A stretch of DNA of 64,000 nucleotides from Dysgonomonas mossii DSM 22836 (GCF_000213575.1 NZ_GL892007.1:310001-374000), one strand, 5' to 3'; shown: positions 8,920 through 18,814, counted from the first letter of the stretch. Notes: generated by a model from the letters alone, not told the origin. Made by a program: numbers and translations.

Positions 8920-10110
8920 ATGAAAAAACAATTGAATATAATATCCACATATATTATCAGAGAGTTTAAAACGATAGCTACCAGCTATTCTATCTTGTTG
9001 GTACTCATTGGAGGTATATTTATTTACGGGTTATTATATAATTACATGTATCAGCCAAACCTTATTCGCAATGCGCCTATAGTCGTTGTCGATATGTCTC
9101 ACTCACCATTGAGCCGTGAATATACAAGGTTGCTCGAAGCCTCTCCACAGGTAACAATACATAGCTTCTCTACGGATATTAATAGTGCGGAGGAATTGAT
9201 GAAAAAGCAAGAAACGGTAGGTATTATTTATATTCCACAGGATTTTGAAACAAGAATGGGACGTGGGCAACAATCTGTGTTTTTAGCGATGGGAAATACG
9301 AGTGCTTTTCTCAATTTTGCATCCATCCAAGAAGCTACGGTTGGCGCAATGCTTGAGCTTGATGCACGCCACCGCTCCGACATGGTAGTTTTTCTTCCCT
9401 TAACAACACTTTATGCAATGTCACAGTCACAAACCGTAAACATCGTTGGTTCTCATTTGTTTAATTATACAGAAGGATATGGAAGTTACCTTATTCCGGC
9501 GGTGCTTATTGTTATCATATTTCAGACATTAATGATGGTGATAGGTATGATAACAGGAAACGAACGTCACGAAAAGTCAATTCTTTATTATGAAAAAAAC
9601 GGTTTGAGATTTGGAAATATGGCTTTAGTAATATTAAGTAAAACATTTGTTTACAGTATGATCTATACCGTATTTGCATACTTTCTGATAGGATTATTAC
9701 CTAAAATATTCAGCATTCCCGATATTGGTAATGCTTGGGAAATTATAATGCTTTTAATCCCATTTTTCTTGGCATCTTGTTTTTTTGGATTTACATGCTC
9801 TCTTTTCTATACCGATTCTGAAAGTCCTATTCTTATGGTAGCTTTTTTTTCTGTAGGGCTTGTTTTCCTTTCGGGAATATCTTATCCACTCGAATTAATG
9901 CCTTGGTATTGGCAAGCTGTACACTATATTATTCCTGCTCCTTCGGGCGTGTTGGCTTATATAAAAGTAAACTCGATGGGAGCCTCATTGGCTGATATCA
10001 AAACTGAATATATAACGCTTTGGATACAGTGCTTCGTTTACTTTATTACTGCTTGTTTAGCCTACAGGTATAATATTAAGAAGGCTAAAGCAGAATCGAT
10101 TATTGCATAA
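8920..10110 (+). CDS. ABC-2 type transporter permease (second)
   Basis: Paralogue of the preceding permease: one N-terminal membrane helix, a periplasmic domain opening with VVVDMSHSPLSREYTR, then C-terminal membrane helices with a proline-rich loop ISYPLELMPWYWQ near the end. I chose the ATG at 8920 over an upstream in-frame TTG at 8911; the ATG falls 1 base after the TAA of the first permease. The pair would form the membrane part of a tripartite exporter with the HlyD and TolC proteins upstream. Substrate unknown. Confidence 0.9.
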   Translation: MKKQLNIISTYIIREFKTIATSYSILLVLIGGIFIYGLLYNYMYQPNLIRNAPIVVVDMSHSPLSREYTRLLEASPQVTIHSFSTDINSAEELMKKQETVGIIYIPQDFETRMGRGQQSVFLAMGNTSAFLNFASIQEATVGAMLELDARHRSDMVVFLPLTTLYAMSQSQTVNIVGSHLFNYTEGYGSYLIPAVLIVIIFQTLMMVIGMITGNERHEKSILYYEKNGLRFGNMALVILSKTFVYSMIYTVFAYFLIGLLPKIFSIPDIGNAWEIIMLLIPFFLASCFFGFTCSLFYTDSESPILMVAFFSVGLVFLSGISYPLELMPWYWQAVHYIIPAPSGVLAYIKVNSMGASLADIKTEYITLWIQCFVYFITACLAYRYNIKKAKAESIIA

Positions 10111-10141
10111 TGAATAAAAACAACACCCTAAAAATCAAAAT

Positions 10142-11686
10142 ATGGAAACAAAAAAAATTATTCTCTTCTTATTGGTTTTAATAGCGATTTTTGCCTTCGT
10201 TTTTATAATAAGAACCATTACCTATAGATTTGGAAATACGGCAAATGACTCCAGTGATAAAGAAGCAGTAAACACACAGCCTTCCGAAAAAGCAATTCAT
10301 CGTTTTGCAGGTGGAATACGTATTCCTACAATCAGTAATGAATCTTATAATCAAACAAACTTTAAACCATTCGATGAGTTTAAAGAATATCTAGCTCAGG
10401 CATATCCTGAAGTGTATAGAGTAATGGAAACCGACAGCATCAATACATATGGGCTAGTGTTTCATTGGAAAGGAAAAGATAGTAGTTTGAAGCCTATTCT
10501 ATTTCTATCTCATTATGATGTGGTTCCAGTAATCGGCTATGACCCCGCAACAATGGATACAAGCGATACTGTTTTCCAAATAAATGACAAGCCCATACCT
10601 CCCATTCAGTCTATTTCGGATAAATGGGATTATCCTCCATTTTCCGGTGCAGTAGCAAATGGACGCATATACGGCCGTGGTACACTTGACATGAAAGTCA
10701 TGCTATTTTCTCTGATGGAAGGTGCTGACAATCTTATAGCAGAAGGATTTCAGCCGGAAAGAGATATTTGGTTCGCTTTCGGGCACGATGAAGAAGTAAG
10801 TGGGTATCAAGGGGCTCTTAAAATTGCAGACTATTTTAAACAAAAAGGATTAAGGTTCGACGCTGTTTACGATGAGGGTGGTATTATTGCAAGTCCAGGT
10901 TCGGCTATGGAGATGATTCAAAAACCTATGGCTCTGGTAGGTATCGGCGAGAAAGGGTTTCTTACTTTACAACTAACAGTTAAAGGCATTGGCGGCCATT
11001 CTTCCATGCCTCCGGCTAAAAGTTCATTGATATATGCAGCAGAGATAATAGAAAAACTAAATGAAAATCAATTTCCGGCACGTATAATTTCTCCGATAGC
11101 ATCTTTTTTTGATAATATAGGTAATGAAATGAATTTCTTCGCTCGCATGGCAATAGCTAACCAATGGATACTGAAACCGTTATTATTAAAAACTATGGAG
11201 AAAACTCCGGCATCGAATGCCCTAGTGCGAACAACAACTGCTGTTACAATGGCAAAGGGAAGTGATGCACCGAATGTATTGTCATCAGAATCAGTAGTAA
11301 CTGTAAATTTCCGAATCCTACCCGGAGACTCAGTTGCTGATGTCATGGAGCATGTAAAAAAAATATGTGAGGGTTACGACGTTAATATAGAAGTAATATC
11401 CCAACGCGAACCTTCGGGTATCTCACCTATAGACGTTAGAGGATTTGAGGTGATAAAAGAGAAAATCACACAAATATATCCTGAAGCAATAGTAACATCA
11501 TATATCACTATAGGAGGAACTGATGCTTACAAATATCAGATTGTAAGCGATCATATCTACCGTCTTTTACCTCTTGAACTAAATGAATACGAACAGCGAA
11601 CAATTCACAATGAGAATGAATACATCTCACTCGAAAATTTCGGAAAAGTGCAATGGTATTTTAAAGAAATAATGAGGACTTATTAA
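10142..11686 (+). CDS. Membrane-anchored M20 metallopeptidase (PM20D1/CPS1-like)
   Basis: A 514-residue zinc peptidase of family M20. A single N-terminal membrane helix (about 6-24) places the enzyme in the periplasm. Metal and catalytic residues are in place: SHYDVVPV (His124, Asp126), GRGTLDMK (bridging Asp183), FGHDEEVSG (Glu217/Glu218) and DEGG (Asp244). The layout and length match carboxypeptidase S and PM20D1-type enzymes, which act on peptides or N-acyl amino acids. It lies 31 bp after the second permease and is probably the last gene of the efflux operon, hinting at a peptide-like or acyl-amino-acid substrate (inference). Confidence 0.88.
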   Translation: METKKIILFLLVLIAIFAFVFIIRTITYRFGNTANDSSDKEAVNTQPSEKAIHRFAGGIRIPTISNESYNQTNFKPFDEFKEYLAQAYPEVYRVMETDSINTYGLVFHWKGKDSSLKPILFLSHYDVVPVIGYDPATMDTSDTVFQINDKPIPPIQSISDKWDYPPFSGAVANGRIYGRGTLDMKVMLFSLMEGADNLIAEGFQPERDIWFAFGHDEEVSGYQGALKIADYFKQKGLRFDAVYDEGGIIASPGSAMEMIQKPMALVGIGEKGFLTLQLTVKGIGGHSSMPPAKSSLIYAAEIIEKLNENQFPARIISPIASFFDNIGNEMNFFARMAIANQWILKPLLLKTMEKTPASNALVRTTTAVTMAKGSDAPNVLSSESVVTVNFRILPGDSVADVMEHVKKICEGYDVNIEVISQREPSGISPIDVRGFEVIKEKITQIYPEAIVTSYITIGGTDAYKYQIVSDHIYRLLPLELNEYEQRTIHNENEYISLENFGKVQWYFKEIMRTY

Positions 11687-11696
11687 AAACTTTAAA

Positions 11697-12725
11697 TCAA
11701 AATTGGGAGGTATCATTATCATATATCATTGATGATGATACCTTCGTTTTCAGAAAGAGTTCAATGTCTGTTACATTAGCATCTTTAAGTAATACTCTTT
11801 TTTCCTTATCTAAAAGATAAAGAGAGGGTATTGCCTTCAAATCGTATAATAACTTATTCTTCAGCATCTGTTTCTGATCATAACTATTTATCCATGTTTC
11901 GGGAATATCTGCAAGATGTTTCTTCCAAATACTCAAGTCATCATCCGGATAAAAAGCGAGAATATTCAACCGTCTTTCAGCCAGAAGAGTATTGACTATT
12001 TTTGATTGTATCAGGTAGGAAATCGTCTCTGAGCAAGCATGACAATCGGGGTTGTAAAACATCAATAAAGTATATTCAGACTTTATCTGGTGCAGTGTAC
12101 CCTGTTTCCCTGATTGAAGAGTATAGGTGAAATTTGTCGCAACATTTCCTTTACGGTTCTTTTGCATCATCATTAAGGAAAACTTTGCACGCTCTTTCGT
12201 TGCCATATCATTAATCGTATCTTTAAGAATGCAGTCAACAACGGGGATATAATATTCATCATCCCGCATCGGTGAATTTGCATCGTACAGATACTTCTTA
12301 TACAAATCCAGAAAATATGAATATACTTTGTTCGTCCTATCTTGGCTTATAGACTGTTCTAACATCTTCGATATCGAAGAGTAGACCTTTTCATTGTCTA
12401 CTTGAGGAAATATATTAATATAATCTACAAATGCCTGTTCTGTAATCTCGGGTAAATGAATATAGGTGGTGTCGGCAAAATCGAAGTTATCCCAATAATG
12501 AGACAATAGATAATCAGCTCTTTCATTAGCTTGGGTTAGTGCGTCAGGCATAGTCACCATACGAAATATTTTTGGTGTTAATCCGAGTTCATGCTCATCC
12601 ATTTTCTTATTTTGTTCAGACCCTTTTTTTGTACATGTCATAAATAGAAGCCCTAGTATTAACAGAATGACTATTGGATAAATAACCCATAATAAAATTT
12701 TAATTATACTATATTTTCTTGTCAT
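11697..12725 (-). CDS. Membrane-anchored thioredoxin-fold protein with CHAC motif
   Basis: A 342-residue exported protein. The N-terminus has a long hydrophobic segment (about 8-29) ending MTC, so it is either a lipoprotein (Cys31) or membrane-anchored. A central helical region of about 170 residues resembles the DUF5106-type domain found before thioredoxin folds in Bacteroidota. The C-terminal thioredoxin domain has YNPDCHACSE (Cys228, Cys231) as redox pair and a cis-proline region KAIPSLYLLDKE. Likely a periplasmic thiol-disulphide protein. It shares strand and position with a second such gene and with the fimbrial cluster, suggesting a late-acting folding or redox function there. Confidence 0.75.
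   Translation of the reverse strand: MTRKYSIIKILLWVIYPIVILLILGLLFMTCTKKGSEQNKKMDEHELGLTPKIFRMVTMPDALTQANERADYLLSHYWDNFDFADTTYIHLPEITEQAFVDYINIFPQVDNEKVYSSISKMLEQSISQDRTNKVYSYFLDLYKKYLYDANSPMRDDEYYIPVVDCILKDTINDMATKERAKFSLMMMQKNRKGNVATNFTYTLQSGKQGTLHQIKSEYTLLMFYNPDCHACSETISYLIQSKIVNTLLAERRLNILAFYPDDDLSIWKKHLADIPETWINSYDQKQMLKNKLLYDLKAIPSLYLLDKEKRVLLKDANVTDIELFLKTKVSSSMIYDNDTSQF
11708..11750 (+). terminator. Hairpin ending the efflux operon
   Basis: Perfect 9-bp stem (11708-11716 with 11735-11743, AGGTATCAT/ATGATACCT) followed by a short T-run on the plus strand. It begins 21 bp after the M20 peptidase stop and lies inside the last codons of the convergent thioredoxin-like gene, so it may separate the two convergent units. 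Confidence 0.45.
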
Positions 12726-12901
12726 ACTTCTATTTTTATATATTTTCCTTAACTATCATATATCTAAAGACAATTACAGTAAAAATAATATTTTTTGTTT
12801 TTCCATGAATAAAATATATCGAGTTAATTATTCACCTGTTCTTAAAGAATCAAATTCAGTATTATTGATATCTGTTATTGAATAATATTCGTTTTTGATA
12901 T

Positions 12902-12937
12902 AAAAAAAGCCATGCGAATTATCCCAATCCACATGGC
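12902..12937 (-). terminator. Rho-independent terminator after the clostripain-like gene
   Basis: On the minus strand GCCATG (12937-12932) pairs with CATGGC (12914-12909) and is followed by seven T residues (12908-12902). It lies about 80 bp past the protease stop codon. A second perfect 6-bp inverted repeat with a 9-nt loop (ACAGGC at 12960-12965, GCCTGT at 12975-12980) precedes it. Confidence 0.6.
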
Positions 12938-13015
12938 CGCAAACTTTACAAAACTACACACAGGCTTGAGACTCGCCTGTATTCGGATATGATATTTGTG
13001 CCAGAATGTTAATTA

Positions 13016-14143
13016 TCATTCTAATTCTACATTAACTGAAGCCTTATACCATTTCAAGTTTTTATATTCTGTATTTAAATAAGAGAATTGCTTTTGGGCT
13101 ATATATACCGTCAACCCCGAATGTTTTCTTATATCAAAGCCGTTATAATCCTTCATAAAGGATGAGGTGGATTCCTTCCATAAAACACAATTGGAAACCA
13201 AATTCTTTAACATATCTCTCTGTGCATCTGTTTCAAGCAGTGCACTGTAATAATCTTCGAAGTCAAAGAATAGACTATAAGAATATCTGTCGAAATGTTG
13301 AATTGTATTTATATCAACTTGCTTAGTCGGATTGTAATTCTCTTTAAGCCAGCCAGCCAACCTATCAAGTTCGGACGTTTTAATGAGAGAAAATGTCGCC
13401 GAATGCATATAACCCGTTTTATTATCAAACCAAGAAAAAGCATCCTTTGCAAACTGTTTAAGTCCCTCTAAGGAACCCGAAAGATTATTTATACTATTAG
13501 GGTAAATTGCGGTAAAGCCAGGAGATATGATTTCTGCTGAGGATGCCAAAATATAATTTGTTTTTTCTTTTAGTTCGTAGGCGACTTCTATACCAGCCAT
13601 GAAACAAGCCTCAAAAATGATGTAATCAAAAGTATTATTAGGAATGGCCTGAGCAAAATCAACCAGTTCCATTTCATGTTTCTTATCCATAATAATAGAC
13701 CTTGGGCTTGTTAATGTAGCCTGAGGTAACCAGCCTGAAGCATGTGAGAAAATGATGAGGCCGTATGATGAAGAGGGATAAAGATCGGTCACCTCTTTTA
13801 TAACACGAGACAGAGTTTCTTTGCTTGCAGAATTCTCTTCGCTATAATTATAGATTGTTTTCTTTATGTTTTGCCCGTTCTCTGTGGCTATTTCTATTAA
13901 TGACGGGGTCGTATCGGCTGAATCCGTATATATCAACAGCTTTTTATCGGCGCCGCCTTTCCAGCCTTGCCTAATAGCCTCTATTTTTTGGTAAGTTTCG
14001 GAGGATAAATTGTTATCGCCTCCCAAATAAAGTAGGATTACATGTTTGTTAGAAGTTACAACAGATGTATTTTCGTCTTTCTCACAGGATACAAATAATA
14101 TCCCCGAAAAAATGATTAAAGCTATTTTTATTATTGTCTTCAT
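13016..14143 (-). CDS. Clostripain-family (C11) cysteine protease, lipoprotein
   Basis: A 375-residue protein with lipoprotein signal FVSC (Cys20) and a caspase-like C11 peptidase domain. The catalytic His lies in IFSHASGWLP (His134) and the catalytic Cys in FEACFMAGIEVAYE (Cys180), both after hydrophobic beta strands, as in clostripain and the gingipain/caspase clan. Clostripain-type enzymes cut after Arg or Lys. Its place downstream of Mfa1/Mfa2-type genes is suggestive, because P. gingivalis prefimbrillins are matured by an Arg-specific clan CD protease. I infer, but cannot show, that this enzyme processes fimbrial precursors. A terminator follows it. Confidence 0.85.
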   Translation of the reverse strand: MKTIIKIALIIFSGILFVSCEKDENTSVVTSNKHVILLYLGGDNNLSSETYQKIEAIRQGWKGGADKKLLIYTDSADTTPSLIEIATENGQNIKKTIYNYSEENSASKETLSRVIKEVTDLYPSSSYGLIIFSHASGWLPQATLTSPRSIIMDKKHEMELVDFAQAIPNNTFDYIIFEACFMAGIEVAYELKEKTNYILASSAEIISPGFTAIYPNSINNLSGSLEGLKQFAKDAFSWFDNKTGYMHSATFSLIKTSELDRLAGWLKENYNPTKQVDINTIQHFDRYSYSLFFDFEDYYSALLETDAQRDMLKNLVSNCVLWKESTSSFMKDYNGFDIRKHSGLTVYIAQKQFSYLNTEYKNLKWYKASVNVELE

Positions 14144-14190
14144 TTTTTATTTATATATTATCGAATGGAATGTAATCAAACAGAAATAAT

Positions 14191-15033
14191 CTAATCCAAT
14201 AATTTTGTTTCTTGCAAATTTCTATACTGATCTACTACCATTCCATCTTTATCTACCACTAGCATCTCAGGAGTAGCTGCTATACCAAAACGCTTAAAGT
14301 TTATACCGCTAAACGATTGGTAATCGCACAATTTATCTGGCCACGGGTATTTTTGGATATTCTGTTCAAAAGCTTCATTACTCCCATCTGCAGATATTGT
14401 CACAATTCTGACTCCTTTTTCTGTCAATTTACTGTAGTTATCTGCCAGCTCATCCAATAAATGTTGGCAAATTCCACAACTACCATCGTAAAATAAGACT
14501 ATTGTCGAATTTATCCCCTCCATAGATTGCAATCCTTCAATCTGAGGAGCCTTATTGCCGGGAAGTCTTGTAGATACAAGAAGACGTGTTGCTATTTCAC
14601 TGTATCCTTCAGCCGGCACATCTATTCCATAAGCATAAGCAACAATAGAAGCAGTAGCATCTGAATATTCTGTAAGGACATCATTATGAGCAATGATTTT
14701 TATAAAAGTCTCTATATCTTCGGGAAATTGTTTCCCCAAGCGATCTATCAGTCTCTTAGAATCTTTAACTAACTTTTCTGTAGCACTTTTATCTACGTAC
14801 AGTTTTATCCAGGCATTTATATATTGTTTTGTGAGACCAAGCGAATCGAGTGACACAAAGTTGAGTGAATCAATTGTATAAAGTTCTACTTCTACAATTT
14901 CTTCGGATGTGCCTCCGTTCTCCATTTTTTCGATTATTTTCTCTATATAATGTTGACCCTTTTTTTCGCAAGAAGTAATAGTTGCCACCAATAGCAGGAG
15001 TGTGCCTAATATAAGTAAGCTTATTTTATTCAT
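14191..15033 (-). CDS. Thioredoxin-like lipoprotein with CGIC motif
   Basis: A 280-residue lipoprotein (lipobox ITSC, Cys22). A helical N-terminal region of about 140 residues resembles the DUF5106-like region of the other thioredoxin protein in this cluster. The C-terminal thioredoxin/TlpA-like domain has the redox motif FYDGSCGICQ (Cys186, Cys189) and a cis-proline stretch AATPEMLVVDKDG. Probably faces the periplasm. It lies between the fimbrial tip gene and the clostripain-like protease, in the same direction. Confidence 0.78.
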   Translation of the reverse strand: MNKISLLILGTLLLLVATITSCEKKGQHYIEKIIEKMENGGTSEEIVEVELYTIDSLNFVSLDSLGLTKQYINAWIKLYVDKSATEKLVKDSKRLIDRLGKQFPEDIETFIKIIAHNDVLTEYSDATASIVAYAYGIDVPAEGYSEIATRLLVSTRLPGNKAPQIEGLQSMEGINSTIVLFYDGSCGICQHLLDELADNYSKLTEKGVRIVTISADGSNEAFEQNIQKYPWPDKLCDYQSFSGINFKRFGIAATPEMLVVDKDGMVVDQYRNLQETKLLD

Positions 15034-15155
15034 TTTAGTTTATTCTTCTTTGTTTATTAATTTCTACAAAAAACCAGCAATACACACTAATCATCTAATT
15101 ATCAAAGCATAACGACCAACACTCTCTTTACCTATGCCTTATATACTAATTTACA

Positions 15156-17843
15156 TCAATCTTGTACACAGCGCACACCTAAGAAGGCTGTAGTGTTGTA
15201 TGATGTTGTTGGAGCACCCAAACTTGCATTAGTACCTACAATCGCATAAGATCCTGATATCCACCAATACCCTTTTTCTGACCAATCTTTCCAGTAATAA
15301 GTCGGAGAAATATTGAAAGCTCCCCCTGTTAAGGCTGCACTAGCAGAAGTTGATTGGTATCCTATTGCTTTAGGTCCTGCCCAATACTGAGCACCTTTTG
15401 TTTCATCGTTCTGACTGATAGCCGTATTTACGATTTGTCTCAAAGCATTTGCTTCTGTAAGTGTTGCAAGATGCCAACCCGCCGGACAAGCTTGAGTTCG
15501 AGCATCTCCATAATAATATTGAGCAGGAGAGTTTGTAGGTCTATAAGTTACATAAGCAGAACTCGTACTACCTCCTGAAACGGTTCCCTCATATTTATAG
15601 GTAATAGGGATTCCTTCTCTAGAATTTTCAACCATCCAACACTTATCTCCATACATATGAGTTAAATAATTGTTATTACCTATTTTCAGAGGCACAGCTA
15701 CACCATTTATACCACAAGCTACAGGCTTAATCTTCACTTGCACATCCTGATATTTGCCCGCCGGATCAAAAAATGTAAATATTATTTCTGAGGAAAGATC
15801 GGCCTCAGCAAGCGGTTTCCTTAATGTAAATAATAAAAGATCGCCATCTGCCACGTTGTAGCCTCCATTTTGGTTCATATCAAATGATACTAACAAAGAT
15901 TGAGCGTCGCTAACGCTTCTGATTTTCCATAAGCTATTCGACTTTATCCTCATACTTTGTTGTGAATTATCTAAGATATAATATTGGTTTAGCACAGATT
16001 GTAACCCATAACGTATTTGGCGTAAATAGATCGTTTTGGTAGTGAAGCCCGCACCATTAGATAGAGTAAAGTCAATTTTAGAAGCTTTCTCTATAAGAGG
16101 ACTCGCATCTATTTCGGCCTGAGTCAAAGCTGCAGGAAAAATCGTAAAGGTTTGTTTTCCTGTGCCTCCAGCAGAAGTATTAAGTACACCATTCAATCCG
16201 GGAGTATCAGAACCTGATCCAAAGCTAAAAGGCTTTCCAGCCAAGCCTAAATAAGTTAAACTACACTCCCTATCAATAGGCATCCATGAAGCTACAAATT
16301 GTTGACTAGCAGGAATTATACCTGCAGTTTGACTTTCAAATATAAGCTCATTGATTTCTTCACCGTTCAAATTCTTCAATCTCAGTTCGAGTGGAGGAAC
16401 CATACTTTGCCTCACTTCAATTTTATACGCGAGTCTTCCGGCACTGATAGTAATATATCCCAGTCGATTTGCCCCCGAATTATTTTCTGTTAGAATCAGT
16501 TGCATATCAGTAGTAACATTAGCGTCACCTTTATTCACCGAAGTTTTTAACCAATCGTTTATAGGATTACCACTATCATCGATGATAGAAGTTACTTTCC
16601 ACCCCTGTACACTACCATCATTACTTTTGTAGTCTGTCTTAATGCTTACTGTATTATCATCACTAAATGTAGTATAAGCACTTTTTGTAAAATCAAACTT
16701 TCCTTGAGAAACTGCAAGCATAAACTGTCCGTCGAATTCAATATTGCCGATAGCAGCTTCGTCCCAAACAACAACCTCTGCCTCAATATTGATAGGACGA
16801 GAGTTGAATGCATCTTCTTTGGTACGATACCCCGCCGATTTCACTTTGGTTATATTAATTGTGTATAGGTGGTTTCGTAGTATATCTAAATAAGTCTTTC
16901 CACTAACGATATCAACACGGTAATAACTAACCTCGGTAGAACCGTTATACTTGCCTCCTAGCACTAAAGTTGTTACTTTACTCAGGTTCACTTCAGAAGC
17001 TGTCTTCGGTACTGTAGATTCGAAAGTATATATGTTATTAATAATACTATTGTTCGTAACTATACTAGAGCCTTCATAGTCGATAGGTCCTTTAGTTGTC
17101 GTACCTATTACCGTGGGCTTTTCTACGGTTGAGCTGCTACCTGTCACAAGATTTACCGCATCAGGAACAATCCTTCCCGCGCTATAATAGTTGTATAAAG
17201 ACACACTTGATAAAGCAAAACTATTCTCGCTTATTGAAGGGTCTATTTTGACATTAATTTTGGCAACCATTCGTAATAACTTCAAGTCTGTAATTGTAGT
17301 ATTATCTTGAATTATTATACTATTGGGGGTTTCTCCCCACATAGGAATCGGTAAATATCCGGCAGTTCCATTATTTACATTCCATTTGTTTATATCTGTA
17401 AGTTGCAATTGTTGCATTATGGCCTCTTTCGACGTACCAACTGTAATACCTCCGGCAAAAGTATTATCCAACTCATCTTTAGCATTAGCCAAAGTAACGA
17501 ACCGGTATGTCTGAGAGCCATCTTTAAAGAGAGTAACAACAAACTTTTTCTTATTATTAACTCCATCATCGACTATCGAACCTTGATCGGCTTGTGCTCG
17601 ATAAGCAAAGGTTTCGTCATTGCCATTTACTTTAAAAGCCAATATGTCAATAGATCTAACTTCATTTTCATCGTTTTCATCCAATGCGTAGGTTTTAGGC
17701 AATTGAGCCGGCATACTTATGCTAAATGGTACTTGTACTTTACCTTCTTTAGAAACAGGAAAGTGATCTCCTTCTTCATAATCGTCACGACAGCCGATTA
17801 GTACCAAAAGTAATGGTAGTATATAAAAGAATATTTGCTTCAT
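15156..17843 (-). CDS. Large fimbrial lipoprotein with DUF4906-like body and C-terminal FISUMP domain (tip-protein candidate)
   Basis: An 895-residue lipoprotein (lipobox LIGC, Cys18). The N-terminal part is a fimbrillin-like beta domain with PKTYALDENDENEVRSIDIL, closely matching the same region of the stalk subunit. The middle is DUF4906-like, with repeated Ig-type stretches. The last 150 residues are a FISUMP-type domain: YGDKCWMVENSREG, TQACPAGWHLATLTEANAL and the terminal GVRCV. Large subunits of this kind sit at the tip of Bacteroidales type V fimbriae, where they act in adhesion. The gene follows the Mfa2-like anchor by 29 bp, in the same operon. Confidence 0.8.
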   Translation of the reverse strand: MKQIFFYILPLLLVLIGCRDDYEEGDHFPVSKEGKVQVPFSISMPAQLPKTYALDENDENEVRSIDILAFKVNGNDETFAYRAQADQGSIVDDGVNNKKKFVVTLFKDGSQTYRFVTLANAKDELDNTFAGGITVGTSKEAIMQQLQLTDINKWNVNNGTAGYLPIPMWGETPNSIIIQDNTTITDLKLLRMVAKINVKIDPSISENSFALSSVSLYNYYSAGRIVPDAVNLVTGSSSTVEKPTVIGTTTKGPIDYEGSSIVTNNSIINNIYTFESTVPKTASEVNLSKVTTLVLGGKYNGSTEVSYYRVDIVSGKTYLDILRNHLYTINITKVKSAGYRTKEDAFNSRPINIEAEVVVWDEAAIGNIEFDGQFMLAVSQGKFDFTKSAYTTFSDDNTVSIKTDYKSNDGSVQGWKVTSIIDDSGNPINDWLKTSVNKGDANVTTDMQLILTENNSGANRLGYITISAGRLAYKIEVRQSMVPPLELRLKNLNGEEINELIFESQTAGIIPASQQFVASWMPIDRECSLTYLGLAGKPFSFGSGSDTPGLNGVLNTSAGGTGKQTFTIFPAALTQAEIDASPLIEKASKIDFTLSNGAGFTTKTIYLRQIRYGLQSVLNQYYILDNSQQSMRIKSNSLWKIRSVSDAQSLLVSFDMNQNGGYNVADGDLLLFTLRKPLAEADLSSEIIFTFFDPAGKYQDVQVKIKPVACGINGVAVPLKIGNNNYLTHMYGDKCWMVENSREGIPITYKYEGTVSGGSTSSAYVTYRPTNSPAQYYYGDARTQACPAGWHLATLTEANALRQIVNTAISQNDETKGAQYWAGPKAIGYQSTSASAALTGGAFNISPTYYWKDWSEKGYWWISGSYAIVGTNASLGAPTTSYNTTAFLGVRCVQD

Positions 17844-17872
17844 CGATTATCTGTTTTCTATATTATTATGAG

Positions 17873-18814
17873 TTATTGTAATTCTGTATTATCCATATTT
17901 ACTACCCATCCATTGATGGTAACCGTTATATCCATATTGGATTGCCCGGGAACATAAGGACGAGCAAATGTCAATAGAATGTCATATGTATGTGTATTTT
18001 CGATATCTATCACCTCTCCACCTTCATTCACTTTTTCTATAAGAGTCATCAGGTTGGCCTGATAGACAATCTGGCTGGTAATAGGACTTAGAATTTTCAG
18101 GATAGGATCTTTACGGTCTTTACTCAATCTGAGTATATTCTGAGAACCTGACAATTGTTGATCTCCACCAATTAGCAGAGAACTTGTATAATGAACCTCT
18201 TCCGTATCGGAAGCGAATGAGTTGTCAAATTTATAAATACCGTTACGAGCTGATATTATGAGCCTGTAATCGTTACTGTTTGGTACGAAATTTTTCGTCT
18301 TAATATTTATTGTATTTGTATTTCTTGTAAGAGATAATCCTACTCTCTGATCTTGCTCATCTCTTACATCTAACGATGTTCGGTAGGCATGAAATAATGC
18401 CGGGGGATTTACTCGCACAGTATCATCTTTATCTTTTTCAATATATACTCGTCTTTCATCTAAATTCGAGTAGCTGTTTTGTTTATATGGATCTTCTAAG
18501 TTTATCCATGAAACAAAAGTGTATGTACCTGGCTGAAGAGAAATAGTCATGTAATAATCTGTCCCAAAGGATGGTTGAGCATCATGCTTTTCTTGTATAA
18601 AGTTGCCATCTTTATCAAATATATAAAGCTTTACATCCTTTACTTCTTTTGTATCCAGAATAGTGCCTGAGTAGATTCGAGGTGTGTATTCAAAATATAC
18701 ACGTATATCTTTATTTTCGGGAAGACAATCTTCCAGCTTCTGGTCAATACAAGAAAATTGTATTGAAACTAACAGAATCAGAAATAATAGCGGTATATAT
18801 TTCAAGTGTTTCAT
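17873..18814 (-). CDS. FimB/Mfa2-family fimbrial anchor lipoprotein
   Basis: A 313-residue lipoprotein with lipobox QFSC (Cys22) and the Mfa2/FimB pattern: a first strand DIRVYFEYTPRIY, then VKDVKLYIFDKDGNFI, and further strands ending in INGWVVNMDN. In P. gingivalis Mfa2 anchors the fimbria in the outer membrane and limits its length. It sits directly between the stalk subunit and the large tip-like protein. A strong inverted repeat separates it from the stalk gene upstream, which may set the ratio of stalk to anchor. Confidence 0.88.
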   Translation of the reverse strand: MKHLKYIPLLFLILLVSIQFSCIDQKLEDCLPENKDIRVYFEYTPRIYSGTILDTKEVKDVKLYIFDKDGNFIQEKHDAQPSFGTDYYMTISLQPGTYTFVSWINLEDPYKQNSYSNLDERRVYIEKDKDDTVRVNPPALFHAYRTSLDVRDEQDQRVGLSLTRNTNTINIKTKNFVPNSNDYRLIISARNGIYKFDNSFASDTEEVHYTSSLLIGGDQQLSGSQNILRLSKDRKDPILKILSPITSQIVYQANLMTLIEKVNEGGEVIDIENTHTYDILLTFARPYVPGQSNMDITVTINGWVVNMDNTELQ

